From NCBI RefSeq assembly GCF_934561735.1, contig NZ_CAKTGT010000002.1:186001-250000 (forward strand): 64,000 nucleotides of DNA, in the 5' to 3' direction. Position numbers and translations under genes: made by a program. Source of the DNA: an uncultured Eubacterium sp. Lineage in GTDB: Bacteria; Bacillota; Clostridia; Oscillospirales; Acutalibacteraceae. Under the pieces are notes generated by a model. The model had not been told where the DNA came from and did not search any database. It saw nothing but the letters and a program-made list of their open reading frames with translations. This document shows positions 18,701 through 27,564 of the stretch, one piece after another (positions within the stretch are counted from its first letter, which is position 1; every line of letters starts with the position of its first letter).

Positions 18701-18902
18701 GCTCCATATAAACCTTATCTGCAATGTCGGTATCTGTCATAATTGTTGCAGGGTTTGAGTTGATAAGAACAACTTCGTAACCCTCTTCACGGAGTGCAAG
18801 ACAAGCCTGTGTGCCCGAATAGTCAAACTCTGCGGCTTGTCCGATGACAATAGGGCCTGAACCTATTACCAATACCTTATGTATATCTGTGCGTTTTGGC
18901 AT
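15717..18902 (-). CDS. carB: Carbamoyl phosphate synthase large subunit, pyrimidine operon copy
   Basis: Makes carbamoyl phosphate for PyrB from bicarbonate, ATP and ammonia delivered by CarA. The 1061-residue protein is a normal-length CarB: ATP-grasp half one from GSGPIVIGQAAEFDYSG near residue 14, half two from GSGPIRIGQGVEFDYST near 555, and an MGS-type allosteric domain after about 935. It ends without any DapF-like extension, unlike the arginine copy at 1922-5950. It starts one base after the carA stop. Confidence 0.97.
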   Translation of the reverse strand: MPKRTDIHKVLVIGSGPIVIGQAAEFDYSGTQACLALREEGYEVVLINSNPATIMTDTDIADKVYMEPLNLEYVARIIRHERPDAILPSLGGQTGLNLAVQLAKKGVLQECDVEILGTSFEAIERAEDRELFKDLCESLGEPVLPSEIANTLEEGLQAARDIGYPVVLRPAFTLGGTGGGFADDEEECELMLKNALALSPVHQVLVEKSIKGYKEIEYEVMRDANDTAITICNMENIDPVGIHTGDSIVVAPSQTLTNKEYHMLRDSALKIIRELKIEGGCNVQFALDPLSFQYYLIEVNPRVSRSSALASKASGYPIARVSAKISVGMHLDEIQIANTPASFEPTLDYVVTKIARFPFDKFADANNSLNTQMKATGEVMAIGRTMEESLLKAIRSLETGVCHLYNKKFDTYSADELLEYIKIGTDDRLFAIAQLIRLGVDLNMIYNDTKIDMFFLDKFKNITDFEQTLKSNIGDVETLKDAKKMGVSDKYIGQVWGMTEAEVFNLRKANKIFPVYKMIDTCASEFDSYVPYFYSTYEQENESIVSDKKKIIVLGSGPIRIGQGVEFDYSTVHAIWSIRDAGYEAIIINNNPETVSTDYTTSDKLYFEPLTVEDVMNVIELEKPLGIVVSLGGQTAINLAPPLDALGVPIIGTDVEAIDRAENRDSFERVMNDLGIPQPKGEAVIDIEEGVRVAEKIGYPVLVRPSFVLGGRAMQIVANEESLRHYLQTAVEINTEQPVLVDKYIMGRELEIDAICDGNDVFIPGIMEHVERTGVHSGDSISVYPTFTASQKVKDTIIDYTVKLGKAIGIVGLYNIQFIADENDDVFVIEVNPRSSRTVPFLSKATSVPMAHIATQVILGHSLKEQGYTNVYQPEKKRWYVKAPAFSFSKLKGMDTYLSPEMKSTGEAIGYDKSLTRALYKAIQASGMNVANYGTVLVTIADQDKPTALPLIKRFYDLGFNIEATEGTAKYLKEHGIRTRVRQKLTADESDEILKALRQGHIAYVINTIDINAGDSHSDGSEIRRAAVDNNVTMFTSLDTVKVLLDVLEEITLGVSTIDAE

Positions 18903-18903
18903 A

Positions 18904-19992
18904 TTATTCAGCCTCCTTTGCCATTAAATCAATAAATTTATCAAACAAATATGCACTGTCCTGCGGACCCGGTGCAGATTCAGGGTGATATTGAACGGAG
19001 AAAAGTTTATTTTCCTTTGATTCTACACCCTCTGCCGTGTTATCAAGCAGGTTTTTGTGTGTTAATTTAAGCGGTGTACCATCAAGGCTGTCAACATCAA
19101 CAGCATATGAGTGGTTTTGAGAAGTAATTTCAATTTTACCTGTTTCAAGATTAAGTACAGGATGATTACCGCCTCTGTGGCCGAACTTCATCTTAAATGT
19201 CTTTGCTCCGAGTGCAAGAGAAATCATCTGATGACCGAGGCAAATGCCAAAGATTGGAAGTTTGCCGTGAAGTTCTCTTACAAGATTGATAACAGGTTCA
19301 ACATATTCAGGGTCGCCGGGACCGTTTGAAAGGAACAATCCGTCCGGACGAAGTTTGAGAATTTCCTCCGCAGGAGTGTCAAACGGAACAACCGTTACAT
19401 TGCAACCTTTTTCATTAAGTTTTCTTACGATATTAAGTTTAATACCGCAGTCGATAGCAACAACATCATACTTATGATTTGGTGTGCGGGAATACCAACG
19501 CTTTTTACACGATACTCTTGAAACCATATCGGTTGGGATTTTATATGCTTTAAGCTCTGCATATGCTTCATCATATGGCTTATGAGCATTGCAAATCATA
19601 ACCTTTTGGCTACCCTCATTACGGATAATGCGTGTAATCATTCTTGTATCAACACCGCTGATACCCGGAATGTCATATTCATCAAGAACTTCTGACAAAG
19701 TTTTTGTATATCTGAAGTTTGACGGCAAATCGTTATACTCTCTTACAATCAAGCCACCCATTGTTGGAATTCTTGTTTCGTAGTCATCATCGGTCATACC
19801 GTAGTTACCGATAAGCGGATATGTCATACAAACCATTTGGTCAGTGTATGACGGGTCGGAAATAATTTCCTGATAACCGACCATAGAAGTATTGAAAACG
19901 ATTTCGTTTACAGCTTGCTTGTTTGAGCCAAAGCCATAGCCGTAAAATTCCATACCGTTTTCAAGGATAATTTTTTTATCATAAGGCTTCAT
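18904..19992 (-). CDS. carA: Carbamoyl phosphate synthase small subunit, pyrimidine operon copy
   Basis: Glutaminase subunit for the pyrimidine CPSase. It has GYQEIISDPSYTDQMV in the N-terminal domain, the nucleophile in FGICLGHQ and the catalytic His in SVQYHPES. A longer frame runs to a GTG at 20010, but GGAGGG at about 20000-20005 sits 10 bases before the ATG at 19992, so the 362-residue version is preferred. The chosen start lies inside the last codons of pyrC (overlap 14 bases). Confidence 0.96.
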   Translation of the reverse strand: MKPYDKKIILENGMEFYGYGFGSNKQAVNEIVFNTSMVGYQEIISDPSYTDQMVCMTYPLIGNYGMTDDDYETRIPTMGGLIVREYNDLPSNFRYTKTLSEVLDEYDIPGISGVDTRMITRIIRNEGSQKVMICNAHKPYDEAYAELKAYKIPTDMVSRVSCKKRWYSRTPNHKYDVVAIDCGIKLNIVRKLNEKGCNVTVVPFDTPAEEILKLRPDGLFLSNGPGDPEYVEPVINLVRELHGKLPIFGICLGHQMISLALGAKTFKMKFGHRGGNHPVLNLETGKIEITSQNHSYAVDVDSLDGTPLKLTHKNLLDNTAEGVESKENKLFSVQYHPESAPGPQDSAYLFDKFIDLMAKEAE

Positions 19993-21250
19993 ATACTGTT
20001 TTCCCTCCACACATTGTCATTACATTTTTACCTTGAAGTTGCCATCCCTCAAACGGAGTAGCCCTGCCCATAGACAGGAAGTCGTCGGGATTGACGCACC
20101 ATGTTGCATCAAGGTCAAGAAGAGCCAAATCGGCAACTTCTCCCTCTTTGATTTCGCCGCCCGGCAAATCAAATATCTTTCTCGGATTAACACTCATAAG
20201 CTCAATTAGTTTTTCAAGAGTGATAAATCCGGATTTTACAAGTTTTGTATACAGAACTGCAAACGATGTTTCAAGACCGACAACGCCCATAGCCGAACCT
20301 GCAAGTCCTTTTGACTTTTCTTCAGCCGAATGCGGCGCATGATCGGTTGCTATAACATCAATCGTGCCGTCAAGTATTCCTTGAAGCAGTACCTGTTTAT
20401 CTTCTTCGCTTCTGAGTGGCGGATTCATTTTAAATCTGCCGTCCTCTTGCAAATCCTTGTCGCACATGGTGAGATAATGCGGTCCTGTTTCGCAGGTTAC
20501 ATTAACGCCTTCTGCCTTTGCTCTTCTGATTATATCAACGCTTTCTTTTGTTGAAATATGGCAAACATGATAGTGAACGCCTGTTTTTTTTGCAAGTTTG
20601 CAATCACGCTCAATCTGTTCATATTCCGAAGCGGAGCAAATACCCTTGTGTCCGTGAGTTTTACAATATTCACCGTCGTGAATGTAACCGCCTTTAAGTA
20701 AATCGTTTACTTCACAATGAGCGGAAATAATTTTGCCGAGCTTTGCACATTTTTCCATTGCAAGAGCCATATCCTGCTCATCCTGAACGCCTGTTCCGTC
20801 GTCACTAAAGCCAACAGCAAGTTCCTTTAACGCATCAAAATCAACAAGTTCTCCTCTGCCTTTTCTGCCTTTTGTGATTGAAGCAAACGGATAAACATTG
20901 ATAACAGCGTCTTTTTTTATCAAATCAAGTTCTGTCTTGATATTCTCCACGCTGTCGGGTACAGGATTGATATTAGGCATAGGGCAAACAGCTATATAGC
21001 CGCCCTTAGCTGCGGCAAGCGTGCCGGTCTTTATCGTTTCTTTATAAGAAAAACCGGGCTCTCTGAGATGTACATGAACATCTACGAAACCCGGAATTAA
21101 ATACTTATCCTGTGCATAAAAAACAGCGTCAACTCCATTTGTAGAAATGGAGGTACCAAGGGTATTGATTTTACCGTCTGTAATCAGAACATCAAGTTTT
21201 GAAAATCCCGCTCCCATATATACGAAAGCGCCCTTAATTAGTGTTGTCAT
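19979..21250 (-). CDS. pyrC: Dihydroorotase
   Basis: Cyclises carbamoyl-aspartate to dihydroorotate. The 423-residue protein is a class I dihydroorotase: metal His pair in DVHVHLREPG near residue 57 and catalytic Asp in IATDHAPHS near 300. The frame is open to 21301, but GAGGTG sits 5 bases before the ATG at 21250 and the promoter -10 overlaps the longer version, so 21250 is the start. It is the first gene of the nine-gene pyr operon. Confidence 0.97.
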   Translation of the reverse strand: MTTLIKGAFVYMGAGFSKLDVLITDGKINTLGTSISTNGVDAVFYAQDKYLIPGFVDVHVHLREPGFSYKETIKTGTLAAAKGGYIAVCPMPNINPVPDSVENIKTELDLIKKDAVINVYPFASITKGRKGRGELVDFDALKELAVGFSDDGTGVQDEQDMALAMEKCAKLGKIISAHCEVNDLLKGGYIHDGEYCKTHGHKGICSASEYEQIERDCKLAKKTGVHYHVCHISTKESVDIIRRAKAEGVNVTCETGPHYLTMCDKDLQEDGRFKMNPPLRSEEDKQVLLQGILDGTIDVIATDHAPHSAEEKSKGLAGSAMGVVGLETSFAVLYTKLVKSGFITLEKLIELMSVNPRKIFDLPGGEIKEGEVADLALLDLDATWCVNPDDFLSMGRATPFEGWQLQGKNVMTMCGGKTVYEAL

Positions 21251-21272
21251 ATCGCACCTCTTTCGGAATTCA

Positions 21273-21301
21273 ATTATATAATAAATCGGCAAAATAGTCA
21301 A
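21273..21301 (-). promoter_or_regulatory. Promoter of the pyr operon
   Basis: On the minus strand TTGACT (21296-21301), 17-base spacer, TATAAT (21273-21278). Transcription should begin near 21266, leaving a leader of only about 16 bases before pyrC. That is too short for a PyrR-type attenuator. Confidence 0.85.
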
Positions 21302-21346
21302 CCGAAAATTAAGAAATAAAATAAATATTTTTATACACCGGATTTA

Positions 21347-21375
21347 TTGACATAAAAAGTCTGAAACAATATAAT
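21347..21375 (+). promoter_or_regulatory. Consensus promoter of the PfkB kinase gene
   Basis: TTGACA (21347-21352), 17-base spacer, TATAAT (21370-21375): a full consensus match on the plus strand. Confidence 0.9.
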
Positions 21376-21410
21376 TAAATTATAATTTATTCATATAAAG
21401 GAGATGCACT

Positions 21411-22328
21411 ATGGCTTTTATAGCAGGTGCGGGTGCAACAAATGTTGACCTGCTCTATCAGGGAATGGAAAGAATACCGGATGTAGGTGAAGAACTTTAC
21501 TGCAAGGATTTTGACTTACAACTCGGCGGCGGTTTGCCGGCTACACTTATTAACCTCGGCAGACTCGGAATTGAAACCAAAATCGCTACGGAACTCGGAA
21601 CTGACATTTTTTCGGAATTTGCCAAGGACAAATTTTTACAAAACGGCGTTGAACCGACAAATCTTTATGAGGGCGATAAAATTCCGCTCAATATCACATC
21701 GGCAATTATATTACCTAAGGACAGAACATTTTTTACATACGGCAAAGGCTCTATTGAAGCTGACGATAATGCAAAAGAAAAGTTTTTTCAAATAGCCAAA
21801 GGCAGTAAAATCACAATGATGCAACTCGGCGGATTTTTGGATGTGTATAAAAAACTTCATGAAGGCGGAACAAAGCTTGTACTTGATACGGGATGGGATG
21901 ACGATATGAGCTTTGAAAAATACGCAGACTATCTTGAAATTGCCGATTATTACACACCAAACCAAAAGGAAGCAAAAAAGATAAGCAACACATCAACTCC
22001 CGAAGAAGCCGCACAAGCACTTACAAAATATTTTGATAATGTTGTTGTAAAAGTTGACAAAGACGGTTGTATCGGAATTGACGAAAACGGCAGTTTCTTT
22101 GTACCGAGCATTGACGAATTCAAAAATGTTGATTCAACAGGTGCCGGTGACGCCTTTCTTTCAGGCTTTATGTACGGACTTTTCTATGACAAACCGCTCA
22201 AAGAGTGTGTGCTCCTCGGCAACATTACAGGCGGCAAGGCTGTAACAAAAGTTGGTGCTCTTTCGGCATACAATACGGAGCAAGAACTGCTCAATTATTT
22301 TGAAAAGTACAAATCATTTATAGAATAA
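21411..22328 (+). CDS. PfkB-family carbohydrate kinase, substrate unknown
   Basis: ATP-dependent sugar or nucleoside kinase of the ribokinase fold, cytosolic. The 305-residue protein shows the N-terminal substrate loop LQLGGGLPATLINLGRLG near residue 36 and the ATP/anion-hole motif DSTGAGDAFLSGF near 241 with the catalytic Asp. An AAAGGAGAT site precedes the ATG. It is monocistronic, between a consensus promoter and a terminator. Substrate cannot be read from the sequence; ribose, fructose, KDG and nucleosides are all possible. Confidence 0.88.
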   Translation: MAFIAGAGATNVDLLYQGMERIPDVGEELYCKDFDLQLGGGLPATLINLGRLGIETKIATELGTDIFSEFAKDKFLQNGVEPTNLYEGDKIPLNITSAIILPKDRTFFTYGKGSIEADDNAKEKFFQIAKGSKITMMQLGGFLDVYKKLHEGGTKLVLDTGWDDDMSFEKYADYLEIADYYTPNQKEAKKISNTSTPEEAAQALTKYFDNVVVKVDKDGCIGIDENGSFFVPSIDEFKNVDSTGAGDAFLSGFMYGLFYDKPLKECVLLGNITGGKAVTKVGALSAYNTEQELLNYFEKYKSFIE

Positions 22329-22334
22329 ATAATT

Positions 22335-22367
22335 AAAGTGTGCATTTTAACTATGCGCACTTTTTAT
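22335..22367. terminator. Bidirectional terminator between the PfkB kinase and GNAT genes
   Basis: AAAGTGTGCAT / ATGCGCACTTT stem (one G-T pair), flanked by T on one side and A on the other, between convergent genes. Confidence 0.8.
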
Positions 22368-22382
22368 ATTTGATATATGCTT

Positions 22383-22805
22383 TTATAATTGTTTTAAAAA
22401 GCGGATTTGTTCTTTTTCATTATCATAGCCTAAGTTACGGTAAAATGCGTGAGCCTCTTTTCGTGAAAAACCGGAATTAACCCTAATTAAATCAACACCT
22501 TTATTTTTTGCCCAAATTTCAACTTCACCGAGAAGTGCTCTACCATAGCCTTTATGTCTGAACTCACTATTCACGGCTAACCCCAGAAGATTGACCATAC
22601 TTTTATAATATAAAGTATTATACATTTCAGCGTGGATAAAACCGACAATTTTACCTTCTGTTTCTGCCACAAAAACCTTTTCACGGTTTGTGTCAATATT
22701 TTCAAGCCTGTATTTTACAAGCTCCGGTTCACATTTATAACCCAAATCGTCAGATGCAATTTTGCATATTCCCAAATAATCATTTACCTTAGCTTCTCTG
22801 AGCAT
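22383..22805 (-). CDS. GNAT-family N-acetyltransferase
   Basis: A 140-residue single-domain acetyltransferase. The acetyl-CoA pyrophosphate loop is seen as SEFRHKGYGRALLGE near residue 80, after the beta-bulge strand MVNLLGLAV, and the C-terminal AHAFYRNLGY near 118. GAGGTGAT precedes the ATG. Nothing around it indicates the acceptor; protein N-terminal, amine or drug targets are all possible. Confidence 0.88.
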   Translation of the reverse strand: MLREAKVNDYLGICKIASDDLGYKCEPELVKYRLENIDTNREKVFVAETEGKIVGFIHAEMYNTLYYKSMVNLLGLAVNSEFRHKGYGRALLGEVEIWAKNKGVDLIRVNSGFSRKEAHAFYRNLGYDNEKEQIRFLKQL

Positions 22806-22862
22806 AAAATCACCTCAAGACTAATATAACATACACCTTTTACATAAACAAGTACATAAATT

Positions 22863-22892
22863 AAACGGCGTAACCGATGCTACGCCGTTTTG
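22863..22892 (-). terminator. Hairpin after ftsH
   Basis: Perfect 10-bp stem AAACGGCGTA / TACGCCGTTT directly after the ftsH stop. The T run on the minus strand is short. Confidence 0.65.
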
Positions 22893-22893
22893 T

Positions 22894-24888
22894 TTATTCT
22901 TCCGTATTTTCCGTGTTTTCGGTTTGAGTTGCTTGTGCTGTTTCAATCACTTCACTTTGTGCTTCTGCAACAGTTTCAATTTCTGCAGGAGCATCATCGG
23001 TTGAAGATGTTTCTTCTGAAGTCGGGAGTATTCCGAACTTCATCAAAGACTCAAATACTTCGCCTGAAATCTTTTCTTTTTCAAGAAGAGTGTTTGCAAC
23101 AAGTTCGAGCTTGTCATAATGCTCTTTAAGAATTGCAACGGTTTTTTCATATGCTTCACGCATAATCTTTTCAACCTCTGCGTCAATACGAGCCGAAGTA
23201 GCCTCGGAATAATTGTTTACATGACCGTAGTCCTTGCCGAGGAACACTTCACCGTTGCCGCTGTCATAAACAACAGGACCGATATTCTCACTCATACCGT
23301 ACTTAATGACCATATCACGAACAATCTCGGTTGCACGCTGAAGGTCGTTTGATGCGCCTGTTGAAATATCATCAAGTGCAAGTGCTTCCGCAACACGACC
23401 GCCAAACATCGAAACAAGGTTGTCGAGCATTTCCTTACGGGAATTGTAATTTTCTTCCTGCGGAGTGTACCAAGTGTAACCGCCTGCACCGAGTCCACGT
23501 GGAACAATGGAAATTTCTCTTACAGGGTCGTGACCTTCTGTATAGAAAGATGCAACAGCGTGACCCGCTTCGTGGAAAGCAGTGAGCTTCTTTGCTTTTT
23601 CTGAAAACTTGTGAGATTTCTTTTCCGTACCGAGTTCAACTCTTGATGTGGCATCAATAATATCTTGAAGAGTAATAGCCTTTTTCTTTCTTCTTACAGC
23701 AAGGAGAGCCGCTTCGTTCATAAGATTTTCAAGGTCTGCACCTGTAAATCCTATTGTGTCCTTTGCAATTTCATGCAAATCAACATCGGGACCGAGAGGC
23801 TTGCCCTTTGAATGAACCTTGAGAATATCTTCTCTGCCCTGTGCATCGGGACGATTAACGGTAATCTGTCTATCAAATCTGCCCGGACGGAGAAGTGCAG
23901 GGTCAAGAACATCGGGACGGTTTGTAGCCGCAATGACAATAACGCCTGAATTTGAGCCGAAGCCGTCCATCTCAACAAGAAGTTGGTTGAGGGTTTGCTC
24001 TCTTTCATCGTTGCCGCCGCCCATACCGGTACCACGGTGACGACCTACTGCATCGATTTCATCGATAAAGACGATACAAGGTGCTTTTTTCTTTGCCTGT
24101 TCAAACAAATCACGAACACGGGAAGCACCGACACCGACATACATTTCAACAAAGTCAGAACCCGAAATGCTCAAGAAAGGTGCACCTGCTTCACCGGCAA
24201 CAGCCTTGGCAAGCAAGGTTTTACCTGTACCGGGAGGACCGACAAGAAGCACGCCCTTTGGAATTCTTGCACCGAGTTCGGTATATTTTTCGCTGTTTTT
24301 AAGGAAATCAACAAGTTCTTCAAGTTCTGCTTTTTCCTCTTCACAACCTGCAACATCTTCAAACTTTTTGTCGGATTCTTCACCCGACTGTGTTTTTGAT
24401 TTTATTTTGCCAAAGCCCAAGGTTCGATTGGTTTCACTCGAAATTGAGCCTGTCATTTTTCTCATAAGCCATACAAACATCAGCACAATAATAATTGTAA
24501 AGATAAATGTAGGCAACATACTCATCCACCAGGTATTTGTTGAACCTTTTTTGTAGTTATAGGTTATAGGCTTATCAGGATGAGCGTCGTTATAATCATT
24601 GACATAATCGCTGATGTCATCAAGAAAATACGACACGCTCGGAACGGTATATTTGTTAACAGTTCCCTTTTTGTCGGTAGTGAGTGTATAGGTCAACTGA
24701 CCTGAACTTAAATCAAGTTCGTATTCGCTGACCTGTTCGGTGCGGAACAAATTAACAATATCGCTGTAATTTGTTGTTGTAGCATTTCTGTTTTGACCTG
24801 AAAACAGAAATATTGCACCTATGAGCATAATCGGAATCAAAATATAAAATATTATTGATTTCCAATTTTGAGAAAGATTTTTTCGCAT
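22894..24888 (-). CDS. ftsH: ATP-dependent zinc metalloprotease FtsH
   Basis: Membrane-anchored AAA protease for quality control of membrane and cytosolic proteins. The 664-residue protein has a membrane segment near residues 12-29, an extracytoplasmic part, a second segment near 112-137, Walker A GPPGTGKT near 217, Walker B IVFIDEIDAVG, the second region of homology ending in RPGRFDRQI, and the zinc site HEAGH near 440. The C-terminus after the protease domain is a disordered stretch rich in Glu, Thr and Ala. It starts 5 bases after tilS. Confidence 0.97.
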   Translation of the reverse strand: MRKNLSQNWKSIIFYILIPIMLIGAIFLFSGQNRNATTTNYSDIVNLFRTEQVSEYELDLSSGQLTYTLTTDKKGTVNKYTVPSVSYFLDDISDYVNDYNDAHPDKPITYNYKKGSTNTWWMSMLPTFIFTIIIVLMFVWLMRKMTGSISSETNRTLGFGKIKSKTQSGEESDKKFEDVAGCEEEKAELEELVDFLKNSEKYTELGARIPKGVLLVGPPGTGKTLLAKAVAGEAGAPFLSISGSDFVEMYVGVGASRVRDLFEQAKKKAPCIVFIDEIDAVGRHRGTGMGGGNDEREQTLNQLLVEMDGFGSNSGVIVIAATNRPDVLDPALLRPGRFDRQITVNRPDAQGREDILKVHSKGKPLGPDVDLHEIAKDTIGFTGADLENLMNEAALLAVRRKKKAITLQDIIDATSRVELGTEKKSHKFSEKAKKLTAFHEAGHAVASFYTEGHDPVREISIVPRGLGAGGYTWYTPQEENYNSRKEMLDNLVSMFGGRVAEALALDDISTGASNDLQRATEIVRDMVIKYGMSENIGPVVYDSGNGEVFLGKDYGHVNNYSEATSARIDAEVEKIMREAYEKTVAILKEHYDKLELVANTLLEKEKISGEVFESLMKFGILPTSEETSSTDDAPAEIETVAEAQSEVIETAQATQTENTENTEE

Positions 24889-24893
24889 TAAAT

Positions 24894-26204
24894 TTAGTCC
24901 TCCAAAAGAATCTTTAAAAGAAGAATATTCTTTGTTGAAGAATCGGGTTTTACCCGTTCGTCAACACAATAGCCGTAAACTCCGATAACGCCTTTATCAT
25001 CGCATATAATCGGAACGCAAGCTCTTTTTTCAATATTTATGCCAAGCTCATTAAAAAGTTTTTTAAGTGTCTTTGTGCATCCTCTGCCGGCAGGAGAAAT
25101 TTTGTCATTTTCCATTCTGCCTCTAACATAAACATTACCACTTATTTTATCACAGTCGCAAAAGAAGTCAAATTTTTCACGCCATAATTTACAGTTAGTT
25201 AAAAATTCCTCGTTAGTTATTATTTGTTTATTCACAAACAGATTGTCAAAATCAACGGTTTGGTTCATTTTTGCATATCGCAATCTTCCCTTTTCGCAAA
25301 CAACAAAATTGTCATTTGCAATTTGGAACTTGCCGTTTGATTTGATTAATTCAATAATTCCGCCAAGATGATAATCATCGACAGTCACACCGTATGCAGA
25401 CAAATACTTGATAATAACACGCTTTGCAACAGCAACATCATACGAATTGAGCAATGAAACATTCAAAGCCTCGTTATCAAAACACTGCTTATAGCAATCA
25501 TCGACTAATGAATTAATAAAGCTTTCATCCTCGTTTATGCTTTCAATCATTCTTGAAACCGTTGTTTCAAATGACGGATTGAGCCTTTTAAAAAGAGGAA
25601 CAATGTTTTGTCTGATGTGATTACGGCTGTAAGCATCGTCAAAATTTGTACTGTCGGTTCTAAAAGGAATACCGCTGTTTTTGCAAGCCTGTCTGATTTC
25701 TTCACCCGTACATGTAAGAAGCGGTCGAATAATATTATCTCGCACAGGCGGAATACCGCATAAACCCTTTGCTGAAGTACCCCTCGACATACGAAAAAGC
25801 ACGGTTTCGACATTATCGGAAAGATTGTGTGCAGTTGCGATTTTATCGGGATTGAACGAATTGAAGAACTCATATCTTCTAATTCTTGAATATTCCTCAA
25901 CGCCCAAAGAATTTTGCTTTGCTTCATCAACAGCGTTTATAGAAATCGTTGCGAATTCAACATCTTTGCTTTTGCAAAACTGCTTTACAAACTCTGTGTC
26001 TGCAACAGATTCTTCACCCCTTATGCCGTGCTCAACATTTGCAACTAAAATACGCAAGTCAAGTTCTTCCCTTTTCGAAAGAAGATAGCATAAAAGTGCC
26101 ATTGAATCTGCACCGCCCGAAACACCGACAACAACAAAATCGCCGTGTGACAGCATATTATATTTTTTAACAAGCAAATCAGCTTTGGCTGTAATCTCTA
26201 ACAT
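24894..26204 (-). CDS. tilS: tRNA(Ile)-lysidine synthase
   Basis: Modifies C34 of the CAU-anticodon tRNA-Ile to lysidine so that it reads AUA. The protein has the PP-loop VVGVSGGADSMALLCYLL near residue 25, VANVEHGIRGEES near 60, and a C-terminal TilS domain. The frame is open to a TTG at 26240, but the ATG at 26204 fits the family start better; its ribosome site is weak and it overlaps the end of dnaB by 26 bases, suggesting coupled translation. The order tilS-ftsH is common in Firmicutes. Confidence 0.94.
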   Translation of the reverse strand: MLEITAKADLLVKKYNMLSHGDFVVVGVSGGADSMALLCYLLSKREELDLRILVANVEHGIRGEESVADTEFVKQFCKSKDVEFATISINAVDEAKQNSLGVEEYSRIRRYEFFNSFNPDKIATAHNLSDNVETVLFRMSRGTSAKGLCGIPPVRDNIIRPLLTCTGEEIRQACKNSGIPFRTDSTNFDDAYSRNHIRQNIVPLFKRLNPSFETTVSRMIESINEDESFINSLVDDCYKQCFDNEALNVSLLNSYDVAVAKRVIIKYLSAYGVTVDDYHLGGIIELIKSNGKFQIANDNFVVCEKGRLRYAKMNQTVDFDNLFVNKQIITNEEFLTNCKLWREKFDFFCDCDKISGNVYVRGRMENDKISPAGRGCTKTLKKLFNELGINIEKRACVPIICDDKGVIGVYGYCVDERVKPDSSTKNILLLKILLED

Positions 26205-27546
26205 TGTCAATACTTCTAAATCTTGTGAACTCCTTATCAAAGGTTAGCTGAATTGTGCCGACACCGCCGTGACGGTTTTTGGCTACAATAAGCTCTGTAA
26301 GATTTTCATCAACCTCATCACGCTCTTCTTCGGAAAGTTCATTTCTGTAATAATCGGGACGATACAAAAACATAACAATATCAGCGTCCTGTTCGATAGA
26401 ACCCGATTCACGAAGGTCCGATAACTGCGGTGTATGTGTTTTGCCTCTGCCCTCTGTACCACGGGAAAGCTGTGCACAGCAGATAACGGGAATATTCAAA
26501 TCCTTTGCCATCATTTTGAGGTTTCTTGTAATTTCGGACACTTCCTGTACACGGTTCTCCTTATGTACGGCAGACTGAATAAGTCCAAGGTAGTCAATCA
26601 AAATACAATCAACATTCTTCAAACGACGAACTATTGATTTTATTTCAGGAACGGTAATTGCCGCTGTATCATCAAGATAAAGTTCTACATCATGAAAAGA
26701 AGATAACGCATTACCGAGTCTTATCCACTCATCGTTTGAAAGTTCACCTGTTCTGAACTTTTGCGATTCAATGCCGGCTTGAGAGGCAAGCAATCTTTCT
26801 GCAAGTTGTTCCTTTGTCATTTCAAGAGAAAAGAAAACACAACGCTTTCTTGCACCCATAGTGATATTCTGTGCAAGGTTAAGAGCAAACGAAGTTTTAC
26901 CCATAGCAGGACGGGCACCGATAAGAATGAAGTCGGACTTATTAAGACCGGTAATATATCTGTCAAGAAGACCGAAACCTGTCGGAATTCCGAGATAATC
27001 GTCTTTGTTCTCGCCTGTTCTGTTTTTTAATTCGGGATAAACCTTGTTCATAATGACATCGGCGATTTTTTCAGGACCTTTACCGGTTTTACCCTCACGG
27101 ATATCATAAATTCTTTGTTCTGCACTGTCAAGAATACTATTCGCCGTACCGGAACCGCTTGTAGCATCTTCAATAATACTCTGCGAAACCTGAATAAGAT
27201 TACGCAAATAGTACTGTTCCTGAACAATTTTGGCGTATTTTTCTATATTAGCGGTTGACGGAACGACATTTGCGAGTTGCATAAGATAATCCTTACCGCC
27301 TGCCAAATCGTATGTGCCGTCTTTTGTAAGTGCATCGGCAATAATAACAGGGTCGATAGCACCGCCGTTATTCATAAACTGATAGTCCATTGCACTGTAT
27401 ATAGCCTTGTGCTGAGGAAGATAAAAATAATCCGCACGCAAATAAAGGTTTGCGTCAGCCATACATTTATTATCAATCAGAATACTGCCGAGAACACTTT
27501 GCTCCGCTTCAAGATTATATGGTAATGTAACATTTAATTCTGCCAT
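26179..27546 (-). CDS. dnaB: Replicative DNA helicase
   Basis: Hexameric helicase that unwinds DNA at the replication fork. The 455-residue protein has the N-terminal domain beginning PYNLEAEQSVLGSILID and a RecA-type C-terminal domain with Walker A GARPAMGKTS near residue 210 and Walker B DCILIDYLGL near 315. It follows rplI by 18 bases, the usual rplI-dnaB arrangement in Firmicutes. Confidence 0.97.
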   Translation of the reverse strand: MAELNVTLPYNLEAEQSVLGSILIDNKCMADANLYLRADYFYLPQHKAIYSAMDYQFMNNGGAIDPVIIADALTKDGTYDLAGGKDYLMQLANVVPSTANIEKYAKIVQEQYYLRNLIQVSQSIIEDATSGSGTANSILDSAEQRIYDIREGKTGKGPEKIADVIMNKVYPELKNRTGENKDDYLGIPTGFGLLDRYITGLNKSDFILIGARPAMGKTSFALNLAQNITMGARKRCVFFSLEMTKEQLAERLLASQAGIESQKFRTGELSNDEWIRLGNALSSFHDVELYLDDTAAITVPEIKSIVRRLKNVDCILIDYLGLIQSAVHKENRVQEVSEITRNLKMMAKDLNIPVICCAQLSRGTEGRGKTHTPQLSDLRESGSIEQDADIVMFLYRPDYYRNELSEEERDEVDENLTELIVAKNRHGGVGTIQLTFDKEFTRFRSIDNVRDYSQS

Positions 27547-27564
27547 TTTTAATTACCCTATAAA

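Noticed and set aside
21302..21410. Possible PyrR-binding attenuator upstream of pyrC
   Set aside because: The pyr promoter lies within 50 bases of the start codon, leaving no room for anti-terminator and terminator hairpins; none is visible.
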